Below are positions 25,313 through 33,771 of a stretch of DNA of 64,000 bases, one piece after another. The notes below the pieces were generated by a model that did not search any database, was not told the DNA's origin, and saw nothing but the letters and a program-made list of their open reading frames with translations. Within the stretch, counting starts at the first letter, position 1, and the number at the start of each line of letters is the position of its first letter. The position numbers and the translations under genes are program-made. The stretch lies in the NCBI RefSeq assembly GCF_030817355.1, contig NZ_JAUSZH010000001.1, forward strand, positions 3,845,001-3,909,000, given 5' to 3'. This stretch comes from Streptomyces sp. V1I1 (GTDB lineage Bacteria > Actinomycetota > Actinomycetes > Streptomycetales > Streptomycetaceae).

Positions 25313-25771
25313 TCAGGTGCTCTCGCTCATGCCCAGGTCGGCCCGCATCGCCGTGCGTACTCTCTCTGCATAGTCGATGTACTCGCGCATGCGGACAGTG
25401 CCTTGGACGTTTGTGCCCTCAATGAGGAGGTCTCGCAACGCCTTCGCACGCTGGTCGAAGTCCAGCGCTGGGGTCAGGACCGACTGAGGGGCCAACACCT
25501 CGAGCTCGTAACGCGGGGCGTAGCAGCCGGCGTACGCCGTGCGGGCCCGCTTCCCACGTTCTTCATCCGACAGGCCTGAGGTATCAGCAAGGATGCGCAG
25601 CTGCGCCCGGGTGTGGGCGGGGGCGGCAAGTAAGCGCGCATACAGGTCCTGCTTCGACTTGCGGCGGTCGATGCGGTCCTCCCTGCACTCTCGGCGGCGC
25701 TCGACGAGGAGGGCGGAGCTGAGGGCAATTACCGCACCAAGAAGAGTTGCGAAGAGGGGTAGCCACGTCAT
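25313..25771 (-). CDS. KilB-like membrane-anchored protein, second copy
   Basis: The 152-residue product starts MTWLPLFATLLGAVIALSSA, one membrane helix, and continues LLVERRRECREDRIDRRKSK and a helical domain with LRILADTSGLSDEERGKRAR. The layout matches the KilB-like product of 18655-19131, though the sequences are quite different. It stands alone between the arms of a 31-base inverted repeat. Confidence 0.5.
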   Translation of the reverse strand: MTWLPLFATLLGAVIALSSALLVERRRECREDRIDRRKSKQDLYARLLAAPAHTRAQLRILADTSGLSDEERGKRARTAYAGCYAPRYELEVLAPQSVLTPALDFDQRAKALRDLLIEGTNVQGTVRMREYIDYAERVRTAMRADLGMSEST

Positions 25772-25867
25772 GTCGTGACGATAGGGCCGGCAATGGTAGC
25801 GCGGGGCGAGCGCCACGGTAGACCGCTGCACCGTCGCTTCCCTACGGCGCTGACCACGGCCCGCAGC

Positions 25868-25898
25868 GGTCAAAGTTCGGTGAGATTGGCCAACCTTC
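25868..25898 (-). repeat. 31-base inverted repeat, right arm
   Basis: It includes GGTCAAAGTTCGGTGAGAT, the reverse complement of the left arm with two substitutions. Confidence 0.65.
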
Positions 25899-26401
25899 GG
25901 CGAGATAGGACAGCAGCCGCAGCGTGGAAGCTTGTGACCGGAACGCCTAGAATCGAACGTGCGAACGAGCGCCCACCATCGCGTTTGGAGCTACTCCGCT
26001 TCCTGGAGCGGGTCCAGCTCCAGCAGCTCGACGTGTGTCAGGGTCGCGACGAACTGTTGACGGGGCGGCGCCCCCGGCATGAACGTGGGCACTGAGACGA
26101 GGCTGCGGCAGGGCGAGTTCGCTCCTTCGGCGCGCGGCTCGGTGGGTCGTGTCAAGCTCTGTGTTTCCGCTGACATCAACGGCTGACACCAACAGCAGCA
26201 AACCGAGGCGGTCCCCGGCGAACTCGAGCAGAATCCCGACTGGGCAACTCTCACGGGCGAGCAGGGTCGGGAGTAGCTCGCGATCGACCTGATAAGGATG
26301 ACGTCACAGGTTCAAGCGACGTGGCCGGGCCAGTGGGCCTCAGCCGGACGAAGAGGCCACGCCCCCACTCCCCGGTAAGACTCCTCGGTAGGACTACGTC
26401 C

Positions 26402-26602
26402 CCGCGCAACCTGACCGATCGCGCAAGCCACCCCTGGTACGACGCAAAGACGCCCCGCGCTCACCACAACGCCGAGGGGCGCTACGCGGCGCTGAGTGAG
26501 CGCCTTGCCGCCCTACTTCCGCGGTTGGAAACCGCGGTCCGACAGACGCCGGCCGACTTCGACACCGAGTCCGGCTCGGCCAACGTCGAAGTCCACGCGG
26601 TG
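26402..26602 (+). pseudogene. Possible gene fragment
   Basis: The frame reads HNAEGRYAALSERLAALLPR then LETAVRQTPADFDTESGSAN, helical and protein-like, but it has no good start and runs into the tail of the convergent STAS-ANTAR gene. I would not rely on it. Confidence 0.25.
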
Positions 26603-26608
26603 AGTACT

Positions 26609-27505
26609 TCAGCGGGCCTTGGGTGCGCTGGTTTCTACTGTGCCGGGGGTGCCGTGTGCCTGTAGTGCCTGTACCGCACCGGCCAAGTGGCCGGCGAGGG
26701 GTTCGGGCAGGGCCTGGCCGTCAACGGCCTGCAGGAGTGCGTCGGCGATCAGGTGCAGTTTGATGTTGCTGTGCTGGGAGGCGGCCACCAGCACCTGCCA
26801 GGACTGCTGGCTGGTCAGTTGGAACGATGCCATGAGAATGCCGCGGGCTATGTCGATCGCTGGGTGGGTCTGCAGTGCCCGGCGCAGCTGGGCGATCTCG
26901 GCCGCTTGATTGTCGCTGGATGAGTCTGCTGTCCGTGGCGGCTGTTCCGAGGGCGGCGTGTGATGTCCGGCTGTGGCGGTATCGGCCGCCTTTTCATCTA
27001 CGGCGGAATCTGCCGGATCTGCCGCCTTGGTGTACGCGGGATTGGATGGGGCGGCCAGATGCTCGGCCGCCCCATCTCCGGTGGTGAAGAGTGGAAGGGT
27101 GCTGGTCAGGTCGAGCAGGCGTTCCACGGCCGGGCTGGTGGCACACAGGATGAGGCTCTTGGATGTCTGGAGGGCGCGGTGGCGCACTCGCAGCAGGGCG
27201 TTGAGGGCGGAGCAGTCACAGAAGCCGACCCCTGCGAGATCCAGTTCCAGGCCGCCCGCAGCGTGGTCCAGCGCGTCGCTCAGCGTCTGCTGCAGTACCT
27301 GGTCGCTCTCCAGGTCGAGCTCACCGGACACGGTCACGACGAGCCGGTCGCCGACCGTGTCGACGCTCAGTGTCACAGGTACCGGCGTCTGCGATTGCTT
27401 GAGGGCGGTGCCGCACTCGGTGCAGGGCCCCTCGTGTCGGGGGAGTATCGCGTGATGGGACATAGGAGCTCCCGGCGCATACCGTCGTCTCTGGGCTTCC
27501 AGCAT
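26609..27505 (-). CDS. STAS-ANTAR regulator
   Basis: The 298-residue product joins an N-terminal STAS domain (about residues 30-130: VTVSGELDLESDQVLQQTLS, LDLAGVGFCDCSALNALLRV, with the Ser of DCSAL in the phosphoacceptor position) to a disordered linker and a C-terminal ANTAR domain (TDPAIDIARG-like THPAIDIARGILMASF, SWQVLVAASQHSNIKLHLIA). STAS-ANTAR combines anti-sigma signalling with RNA binding. The start at 27505 has AAAGGGGGG upstream; ATG 27463 is an alternative. It is divergent from the winged-helix regulator at 27592. Confidence 0.8.
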   Translation of the reverse strand: MLEAQRRRYAPGAPMSHHAILPRHEGPCTECGTALKQSQTPVPVTLSVDTVGDRLVVTVSGELDLESDQVLQQTLSDALDHAAGGLELDLAGVGFCDCSALNALLRVRHRALQTSKSLILCATSPAVERLLDLTSTLPLFTTGDGAAEHLAAPSNPAYTKAADPADSAVDEKAADTATAGHHTPPSEQPPRTADSSSDNQAAEIAQLRRALQTHPAIDIARGILMASFQLTSQQSWQVLVAASQHSNIKLHLIADALLQAVDGQALPEPLAGHLAGAVQALQAHGTPGTVETSAPKAR

Positions 27506-27532
27506 CACCCGACCCCCCTTTCACGTCAACGG

Positions 27533-27547
27533 TTACACGAAATGTAA
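27533..27547. promoter_or_regulatory. Small palindrome in the divergent promoter region
   Basis: TTACA-CGAAA-TGTAA lies in the 86 bases between the divergent starts at 27505 and 27592, in a locally A/T-rich patch. It is a candidate operator for the adjacent winged-helix regulator. Confidence 0.4.
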
Positions 27548-27591
27548 TTCACCCTTTTGAATGCGTGAACCAGATGTCGTAGCGTGGGGGC

Positions 27592-27936
27592 ATGGATCGA
27601 GCTCCGGAACCGCATGCAGGCTGGACGTTCCTGACCAACCACGCCCGGGTGCTGGCTGCGATCTTCGAGAATCGCGCCATCCGCGTCCGTGACATCGCCG
27701 TCCGCTGTCAGCTCACTGAACGCGCCGTGCAGAAGATCATCGCCGACCTCGAAGAGGGCGGATACCTCACCCACGTCCGGCACGGTCGGTCGAACGTCTA
27801 CCGCATCGCGCCCGGCACGTTTCTGCGTCATCCGGCAGATACGGGCGCCACTGTCGCAGACCTGCTGTCAGTCCTGGCCAACCAGGAGGCCACGCACGCA
27901 GCTGCCCGCGCCACTGAGTCGCACGAGGGGCGCTGA
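27592..27936 (+). CDS. Winged-helix (MarR/ArsR-like) transcriptional regulator
   Basis: The 114-residue product has one winged helix: WTFLTNHARVLAAIFENRAI, helix-turn-helix RVRDIAVRCQLTERAVQKII, then ADLEEGGYLTHVRHGRSNVY as recognition-helix end and wing. It has no separate sensor domain. Divergent placement next to the STAS-ANTAR gene suggests it controls that gene and itself. Confidence 0.75.
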   Translation: MDRAPEPHAGWTFLTNHARVLAAIFENRAIRVRDIAVRCQLTERAVQKIIADLEEGGYLTHVRHGRSNVYRIAPGTFLRHPADTGATVADLLSVLANQEATHAAARATESHEGR

Positions 27937-27954
27937 CCCGGCACCCGCGGCCAT

Positions 27955-28078
27955 CGCACTGACGGTGGGCTGCCAGCTCCAGCGCGGCCCGCTCGGCCTC
28001 GGTGAAGGCCGTGGCCTCCCGCCACGCCGCGACCAGGACACCGGCCAAAGCCGCAGTCCCGCCATCTGACCGACGCAT
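27955..28078 (-). pseudogene. Carboxymuconolactone decarboxylase/AhpD-like fragment
   Basis: The minus strand encodes LVAAWREATAFTEAERAALE then LA, resembling the WREAPxFTxxERAALALA segment of AhpD-like proteins. The catalytic CxxC part is not present and the frame runs into the neighbouring regulator. Confidence 0.35.
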
Positions 28079-28079
28079 G

Positions 28080-28136
28080 CCGTGCCCGATCCATGCCCGA
28101 CGGGTCGGTAAACCACGGTCAACAGCGGGTGCCAGG
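28080..28136 (+). repeat. Arm-like direct repeat R4
   Basis: This 57-base copy is nearly identical to R3 (20316-20372) in direct orientation, 7.8 kb away. Unlike the other copies, no tRNA-Gly core follows within 150 bases. Confidence 0.6.
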
Positions 28137-28175
28137 GTGTGCCCGCAGCTTCACCCTGGCACCTATTGGTGCTGG

Positions 28176-28414
28176 TCAGCTCTGCGGCTCTCGCTTGTAG
28201 TTCTTCACGATCGACACGACCGGGTTGTCCGGCAGGGGCTTGCCGGGATCCTTCACGGTGAGTTCGTCTTCGCGGGCCACCCTGGCGGTGCCGGTGTCAA
28301 GGAGTCCACTGCCTCCGCGACGTGGCGGCGGGCTTCCTGATCGCTGGGGGAGAGCTCCGCGCGGCGCTCCCAGAGGTCGTCGATGACCGGTGGAATGGGG
28401 GCTGTTCACATGCG
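28176..28414 (-). pseudogene. DapD-like N-terminal remnant, frameshifted
   Basis: In one minus-strand frame the sequence reads PPVIDDLWERRAELSPSDQE then ARRHVAEAVDSL; after a one-base shift it continues LDTGTARVAREDE and ends KDPGKPLPDNPVVSIVKNYK then REPQS-stop. The pattern ExRAELSPxD...AVxxLDTGxARVA resembles the N-terminus of tetrahydrodipicolinate N-succinyltransferases. No acyltransferase hexapeptide repeats follow, so this is at most a remnant. Confidence 0.35.
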
Positions 28415-28457
28415 TCATGGAGCGACACCCTACCCACGGCGTGATGGTCTCTCATGG

Positions 28458-29384
28458 CTAGTGGTCGTTACCCATCATGGGCGGTGCAGCCGAGAATGCG
28501 GCGCTGCAGTTCTCCTCCACCGTGTCGGCGAAGGCCCTCGCCAGCGGCGACAGCGCGTCCCAGCGGCGTATGGCCCAGCCGGTCCACAAAGTGGGCAGTT
28601 CGGGGATCGGAACGAGTTGCAGGTCGGGGTGGGCGGGGCCGTGCCAACCGGGCAGGTCGGGCACGATCGCGTGGCCGAGGCCGAGTTCCGCCAGGAGGAT
28701 GGCGGTGTCCCAGTCGGCGACGCTGGTGTCCGAGGTTGGCTCGATGCCGGACTCGACCAGCCAGGCGTCCAGGCGGGAGCGGGAGGTCGCGCTCTCGGGC
28801 AGGCCGATCAGGTGGATGCGTGCCAAGTCCGCGATGTCGATACCGGACTTGGCGGCCAGTGGGTCGTCGGTGCGGACAGCGAGGACCCACGGCAATTCGA
28901 CGACGGGGCGTTGCTCGATCCCGCGTACGGTTTCGCCGAGGGTGATCCAGGCCAGGTCGAGACCGCCCGCGAGCAGCGCGTCGAAGCAGCCGCGGCTGGA
29001 GTGCGCGGTCTGGAACTCCAGGCTGACGTTGGGGTAGCGGTGACGGAAGGCGACCACGGCCTTCGACATGAAGTGGCGGACCGTAGTGGCGCCGGTGGTG
29101 ATGCGAACCGAGCCGGCCTCGCCGTGCACCAGGTCGCGCAGGCGGCGCAGGGCGTGGTCGATGTCGCCGAGGCCCCCGCCGGCCGCGGTGTGCAGAAGCT
29201 GTCCGGCTGGGGTGGGTATGACGCCGCGCGGGTGGCGCTCGAGCAAGGTGATGCCGGTCTCCCGCTCCAGGCGTTTGATGTGCTGGCTCACCGCGGACTG
29301 TGTGCAGGACAGGTCGCGTGCGACGGCGCTGAGGCTGCCTGTGCGGCACACGGCGACGAAGACGCGCAGATCGTCGAGGGTCAT
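28458..29384 (-). CDS. LysR-family transcriptional regulator
   Basis: The 308-residue product has an N-terminal LysR helix-turn-helix (MTLDDLRVFVAVCRTGSLSA, VARDLSCTQSAVSQHIKRLE, TGITLLERHPRGVIPTPAGQ) and a periplasmic-binding-like effector domain (VRITTGATTVRHFMSKAVVA, LEFQTAHSSRGCFDALLAGG). It is divergent from the TSUP permease gene at 29619 with a 234-base gap, the usual arrangement of a LysR activator and its target. Confidence 0.85.
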   Translation of the reverse strand: MTLDDLRVFVAVCRTGSLSAVARDLSCTQSAVSQHIKRLERETGITLLERHPRGVIPTPAGQLLHTAAGGGLGDIDHALRRLRDLVHGEAGSVRITTGATTVRHFMSKAVVAFRHRYPNVSLEFQTAHSSRGCFDALLAGGLDLAWITLGETVRGIEQRPVVELPWVLAVRTDDPLAAKSGIDIADLARIHLIGLPESATSRSRLDAWLVESGIEPTSDTSVADWDTAILLAELGLGHAIVPDLPGWHGPAHPDLQLVPIPELPTLWTGWAIRRWDALSPLARAFADTVEENCSAAFSAAPPMMGNDH

Positions 29385-29618
29385 GGAGGGTGAAGCTACA
29401 GCTAGGGGGTGGCTAAGGAAACCCGAGGATTGACTTGGCAGTTGGGTGGGCGGGACGATCTTTTCCGGGCCCAGGGCGGCAACCCGGCCGGGCCCGGGCA
29501 CCGCTCCGGACGGCGCTCGGGCCCACGCCGGGTGCCGACCCACCCACCCCGGGACCATCCTCTTCCTCCCCCGGATCCCTCGCGCTCCGGTGCTGGGCCA
29601 TGCCCGGAAAGGCGACCA

Positions 29619-30371
29619 GTGCAAGCACTCGAAACAGCGGCCGTAGCGGCCGCGGCCGTTGCGGCAGGCGGCATCAACGCCGTCGTCGGCTCCGGAACCC
29701 TGATCACCTTCCCCACCCTGCTCGCCTTCGGCTGTCCTCCGATCCTGGCCAACGTCTCCAACACCATCGGACTCGTACCGGGCGTCATCAGCGCGGCCTA
29801 CGGCTACCGCAAAGAGCTCAAGGGACAGCTGCCGAGGCTGATGAAATTCGGCGGCGCGGCACTCGCCGGTGGGCTCGGCGGCGCAATCCTCCTGCTACAA
29901 CTGCCCGCCGACACGTTCCGCGCGATCGTGCCGATCCTCATCCTGCTCGCCTGCGTCCTCGTCCTGCTCCAGCCCCGCCTCAACGAGTGGCTGAAGCAGC
30001 GCCGCGAGAAAGACCGCGAGGACGGCGGTGTGCCGGTGTGGATCGGAGTGCTGGGAACAGGAATCTACGGCGGCTACTTCGGCGCGGCCCAAGGTGTCCT
30101 GCTCATGGGCCTGTTCGGCACATTCCTGCGGGACGACCTGCAGCGTCTGAACGCAGACAAGAACGTACTCGCCGCTCTTGTCAACGGCATCGCGGCGGCC
30201 GTTTTCATCGTGGCGACGGACGTCGACTGGACGGCGGCCGGCGTGATCGCCCTCGGCTCCACTCTCGGCGGGCTTCTGGGCGCCCGGGTGGGCCGCCGAA
30301 TGCCGCCCACCGTGCTGCGCGGAGTGATCGTCGCGGTCGGCGTGACCGCGTCCGTCGCCGTGGCCGTGTGA
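29619..30371 (+). CDS. TSUP/TauE-SafE family permease
   Basis: The 250-residue product has eight hydrophobic segments in two similar halves, each opening with the family signature: GGINAVVGSGTLITFPTLLA in the first half and YGGYFGAAQGVLLMGLFGTF in the second. TSUP proteins move sulfite, sulfonates or related anions across the membrane. GTG 29619 is chosen because it follows GGAAAGG and the first helix starts there; the frame is open further upstream but Pro/Arg-rich. Confidence 0.8.
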   Translation: MQALETAAVAAAAVAAGGINAVVGSGTLITFPTLLAFGCPPILANVSNTIGLVPGVISAAYGYRKELKGQLPRLMKFGGAALAGGLGGAILLLQLPADTFRAIVPILILLACVLVLLQPRLNEWLKQRREKDREDGGVPVWIGVLGTGIYGGYFGAAQGVLLMGLFGTFLRDDLQRLNADKNVLAALVNGIAAAVFIVATDVDWTAAGVIALGSTLGGLLGARVGRRMPPTVLRGVIVAVGVTASVAVAV

Positions 30372-30401
30372 TGCCCGAACGCTGGGAAGGAAGCCACCTC
30401 C

Positions 30402-30971
30402 ATGAATCTGGACGTCGACCCCGCCCGTGCCGCACGGCAACTCCTGCGCGACCGAGGAGCCGAGACCCTCGACCACCCCGGCGGAACCCTCCTGGCGCAC
30501 CTTGAACGTGTGCGGCACCTGCTCGCGCGCTGGAACGCCCGCCCGGCGCTGCAGCTCGCCGGCCTTTGCCACGCGTTCTACGGCACCGACGGCTTCGCCC
30601 CCGTTCTGCTGGCGCCCGATCAGCGTTCAAGGCTGGAGGCGGTCATCGGCTCCGAAGCCGAGTCCATCGTGTACATCTACGCAAGCTGCGACCGGCAAGC
30701 CACGTACCCTGTGCTCACTGACCGCGCCATGCGCTTCCGGGACAGGTTCACCAGCCGCTCCTACACATCCACCCTCGAACAGAGGAAGGACTTCGCCGAA
30801 CTCACCGCAGCGAACGAACTCGACATCGCGTGCATCGACAGCGACTTCCGCGAGCGGTGGGGAGCCGACCTCTTGGAGCTGTTCACCAGACTCCGCCCCT
30901 TGCTGAGCCCTTCAGCCTGGCAGGACTGCAAGGCCGTACTGGACAGCGGCCTACGGCCGAGACTGGGATAA
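30402..30971 (+). CDS. DUF6817-like (HD-like) protein
   Basis: The 189-residue product begins 30 bases after the TSUP gene and is probably co-transcribed. It shows LLAHLERVRHLLARWNARPA, then LAGLCHAFYGTDGFAPVLLA, a His-containing pattern like the HD-hydrolase-related DUF6817 family, and VYIYASCDRQATYPVLTDRA. An ending with ELFTRLRPLLSPSAWQDCKA follows. Similar proteins occur near natural-product and transport genes; the reaction is unknown. Confidence 0.6.
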   Translation: MNLDVDPARAARQLLRDRGAETLDHPGGTLLAHLERVRHLLARWNARPALQLAGLCHAFYGTDGFAPVLLAPDQRSRLEAVIGSEAESIVYIYASCDRQATYPVLTDRAMRFRDRFTSRSYTSTLEQRKDFAELTAANELDIACIDSDFRERWGADLLELFTRLRPLLSPSAWQDCKAVLDSGLRPRLG

Positions 30972-30976
30972 CGGGC

Positions 30977-31097
30977 ATGAGCCGGATGTACCGATTCGAC
31001 GCCGATACACGGGTCACACCCACCGACGACAAACGCTGGCTGGCACAAGTTCACCCGGAATGGGCCCCATGGGCGGCACACCCAACGGCGGCCGGCG
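30977..31097 (+). pseudogene. Thioesterase N-terminal fragment
   Basis: The frame starts MSRMYRFDADTRVTPTDDKR then WLAQVHPEWA, and a one-base shift gives GGTPNGG. This resembles the N-terminus of acyl-CoA thioesterase-type hotdog proteins (FDxxTxVxPTxDxxW...PNGGY). The remainder is replaced by a DUF1152 fragment. Confidence 0.4.
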
Positions 31098-31100
31098 ACT

Positions 31101-31605
31101 GTGATCGACCCGCACCACGGCGCCGAGGGCATCACCCGCCAGCTCGAAGAACTCACCGAGCACCTGCCCCCGAGTCCATCGACCTCCTGGACGTCGGAGG
31201 CGACATCCTCGCCAAGAGTGACGAACCAACCCTCCGCAGCCCGCTCGCCGAGGCCCTCATGCTTGCAGCGTGCTGCCAAGTCAACGCCCCGGTAAGGCTC
31301 CTGGTCGCCGGCCCCGGCCTGGACGGCGAAGTACCCGCCGAGGATCTGCACGACCGCATGGGTGCATCCTTCCTGACACTCACGGCCGAACACGTCGGGC
31401 CGGTCAGCTCAGTACTGGAATGGCACCCGTCCGAAGCGACAGCCAAGCTCGCGGCCACTGCCCGAGGAGTCCGCGGCCTGTGCGAAGTCAGAGACGCCGG
31501 CCTACCAGTCCCGCTCACCGACGAGAGCCCCACCGTCCACGAAGCCGACCTCGACGACGCCCTCACCCGCAACCAGCTCGCCCGAGCCATCCTCGCGACA
31601 GAGAC
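31101..31605 (+). pseudogene. DUF1152 protein fragment, frameshifted
   Basis: The reading starts IDPHHGAEGITRQLEELTEH, then shifts frame to IDLLDVGGDILAKSDEPTLR, RLLVAGPGLDGEVPAEDLHD, VSSVLEWHPSEATAKLAATA and ADLDDALTRNQLARAILATE. These are central and C-terminal DUF1152 segments. Both the N-terminal nucleotide-binding-like part and the last residues are missing; the end abuts a GNAT fragment in the opposite orientation. Confidence 0.55.
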
Positions 31606-31930
31606 CCCCGGCGGGCCACATCGGCCGCGTGCGCGGCCAGCGCGGTGCCCAGTCCCTTGGACTGCCAGGCGTCCTCGATCAGCACGGCAAGTTCGCCGAC
31701 CCCTTGCTGATCGGTGCGCATGACGTTGGTCATGGCGATAATGCGGTCCGTGTTCCGGGCGGTGGTGGTGACCAAGGTGGTGCCGCGCTCCGGGTCGGAC
31801 AGCATCTTCCATCCGGCCCGAGACAGCTCGGGTTTGCCCGCGTGATAGCGCAGGGCGCGGCTGCCCGGCGAGCAACGGTGGTGCAGCGCCTGGATGGGTC
31901 CGAGGTCGGCGTGGGTCAGCTCCTGGGTCC
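31606..31930 (-). pseudogene. GNAT acetyltransferase fragment
   Basis: The minus strand encodes SRALRYHAGKPELSRAGWKM, then DRIIAMTNVMRTDQQGVGEL and AVLIEDAWQSKGLGTALAAH, with the acetyl-CoA loop QSKGLGTALA. There is no start codon in frame and the C-terminus is cut off at the junction with the DUF1152 fragment. Confidence 0.55.
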
Positions 31931-31952
31931 GGGTGGCAGTGCCGGGTTTGCG

Positions 31953-33080
31953 TCAGCCGGCCGGTCCGGGCTGCGCTGGTACGAGTGCGGGTTCCGCCCC
32001 GGGCGAGGCCCCCGCGCCCGTGACACCTGTGCGCTGGACGGTGCGCCGCCACAGCCGTCCCAGGGAGCGGTAGAAGCGGTCCGGCAGGAACACGGCATCG
32101 GCGACGATCATCGCGCCGGAGAAGAGCGGCAGTCCCATGAGTACCGCGATATTCACGTGCATGCCCAACAGCACGATCAGTACAGGGTATTTGAGCCTGC
32201 CGAACAGGACGAACGGAAAGGCGACCTGCACCAGCACCGTCAGGTAGCCGACGACGGCGATCAGCAAGTGATGGCCGTCGACCATCTGGGACAGCCCGGG
32301 CCAGGGCCGGAACAGGTCGATGTTCAGGACGTAATGGAGGGCGGTGCCGTTGCCCCAACTGGGGCCCTGCACCTTGTACAGGCCCGCGCATCCGTAGAGG
32401 AAGCAGACCTGGGCGGCGATGACGAACATGCCGCAGTTGTGCAGCACGGTGGTCAAGATATTGCGGGCGTCGCCGAGTTGGTGCCGGAGACCGCCGCGCG
32501 GGCCTGCTGTCCTGCCCGCCGACGCTTGGAGCCGGGTCCTGCGCGCGTCGAGGGACCAGCGCCGACCGCACGCGGTGAAGACGAGGTAGACGGCCATGAG
32601 GACCATGAGATTGTCCCCGCCGTCCGCCATGAAGATCGCCTTGGCGTGGAACGACACCACCACGACCGCGAACAGCACGGACACCGCCCGGGTCCGCCAG
32701 CCCAGCAAGAACAGCGCACACGTGACCAGAGCCACGGCGTAGCAGACCTCGAAGTACACCCGGCTGTCGGACAGGGTGAGGACGCTAACCCACCCGCTCT
32801 GATCGAGCATCTGTCTGGCCAGCGCGGGCGTCCACGGTGAACCTGGGCCCCACATCTCGTCGCGGTGTGGAAACTCGCGGAGCAGGAAAGCGAGATAGAG
32901 CAGCCCGTACCCGATGCGCAGCACCGCCGCCGCGTACAGGGAGACCGGCCGCTCGGTCAGGAGGACGAAGAACCCATGGACCCGGTCGAACACGCGCTGC
33001 GGCATGCGTACGGCCGCCCGCTCGGTGGTGCGTCGGGACGCTGTGGGCGCCGCGACCGATGCCTGCTCAGTCCCTTCCAT
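31953..33080 (-). CDS. HTTM-domain (vitamin K-dependent gamma-carboxylase-like) membrane protein
   Basis: The 375-residue product has several membrane helices and the HTTM pattern: LYAAAVLRIGYGLLYLAFLL, then SDSRVYFEVCYAVALVTCAL, AVSVLFAVVVVSFHAKAIFM followed by ADGGDNLMVLMAVYLVF, and the lumenal-type GCAGLYKVQGPSWGNGTALH. The family is named for vitamin K-dependent gamma-carboxylase, but bacterial members have no proven reaction. It overlaps the upstream DUF5819 gene by 14 bases, so the pair is coupled. Confidence 0.8.
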   Translation of the reverse strand: MEGTEQASVAAPTASRRTTERAAVRMPQRVFDRVHGFFVLLTERPVSLYAAAVLRIGYGLLYLAFLLREFPHRDEMWGPGSPWTPALARQMLDQSGWVSVLTLSDSRVYFEVCYAVALVTCALFLLGWRTRAVSVLFAVVVVSFHAKAIFMADGGDNLMVLMAVYLVFTACGRRWSLDARRTRLQASAGRTAGPRGGLRHQLGDARNILTTVLHNCGMFVIAAQVCFLYGCAGLYKVQGPSWGNGTALHYVLNIDLFRPWPGLSQMVDGHHLLIAVVGYLTVLVQVAFPFVLFGRLKYPVLIVLLGMHVNIAVLMGLPLFSGAMIVADAVFLPDRFYRSLGRLWRRTVQRTGVTGAGASPGAEPALVPAQPGPAG

Positions 33081-33771
33081 GCGAGGCCACCTTCCACCAG
33101 GGCAGATACCGGGTTTCGGCCCGCGCCGGCGCCGCGGCGGCCGAGTGGAGACCGCCCGCTGTGCCGGGCGCGGCAATGGGCAGCGTGATCACCCGGAGCT
33201 GGATGGACTCGAAGGTGCCGCCACGTCGGGCGGCGACGCGATCCGCTGCGATGTTGCGCAGATACTTCTGGATCAGAAGAGCCCGCTCCGAGCGCGGCTG
33301 GTCGTCGCCGCCGTGCGTTTTGAGGTAAGAATTCCAAGCCTGGCGCAGCATGTTCTGTGCCGTATGGCTCGGGAAGACGTTGTGCTTGACGGCGGAATCG
33401 TCCATGGCGCTCAAATCGATCCAGTCGCTCACTTGTGCGGTGCCGTCCGGTGCTGTCTGTCTGGTCCTCGCCGAGATCTGCCGGTTGACCGACTGAGGGT
33501 TCGGGGCGAAGAGCCGCCAGTTCTGCTCGAACACGGGCCGGACCCACGCGTTGATCTGCCGGCTGTACGCCGTCGAGATGACGTTCGGGGGCGCCACGTA
33601 CAGAAACACCAGGAGCACGTGGACCAGGGTCACTGCCAGACACAGGGCCACCGCGGCTCCCGTTCCCGCGCTCAGCGGGCGGGGTGGCCCTGAAATCCCA
33701 CGGGTCCCACCCGGTCCCCCGCCATCGTCCTGCGCTGCCGGCTCAGCGCCGGTCCGCTGCGGTTCTTTCAC
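33067..33771 (-). CDS. DUF5819 family protein, partner of the HTTM protein
   Basis: The product (234 residues from GTG 33771, start uncertain) has one membrane helix (AAVALCLAVTLVHVLLVFLY) followed by an external domain: NAWVRPVFEQNWRLFAPNPQ, VSDWIDLSAMDDSAVKHNVF and LRVITLPIAAPGTAG. The RPxFxQNWxLFAPNPxS motif marks DUF5819. These proteins repeatedly occur directly upstream of an HTTM gene, suggesting a two-component membrane enzyme or modification system. Confidence 0.75.
   Translation of the reverse strand: MKEPQRTGAEPAAQDDGGGPGGTRGISGPPRPLSAGTGAAVALCLAVTLVHVLLVFLYVAPPNVISTAYSRQINAWVRPVFEQNWRLFAPNPQSVNRQISARTRQTAPDGTAQVSDWIDLSAMDDSAVKHNVFPSHTAQNMLRQAWNSYLKTHGGDDQPRSERALLIQKYLRNIAADRVAARRGGTFESIQLRVITLPIAAPGTAGGLHSAAAAPARAETRYLPWWKVASHGRD

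Larger units (their letters stand above)
25772..26608. other. Accessory stretch with little coding evidence
   Basis: This 840-base stretch holds the right arm of the inverted repeat (25868-25898), words shared with 20197-20240 at about 26165-26212, and one weak plus-strand frame (see 26402). No intact gene is seen. Confidence 0.4.
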
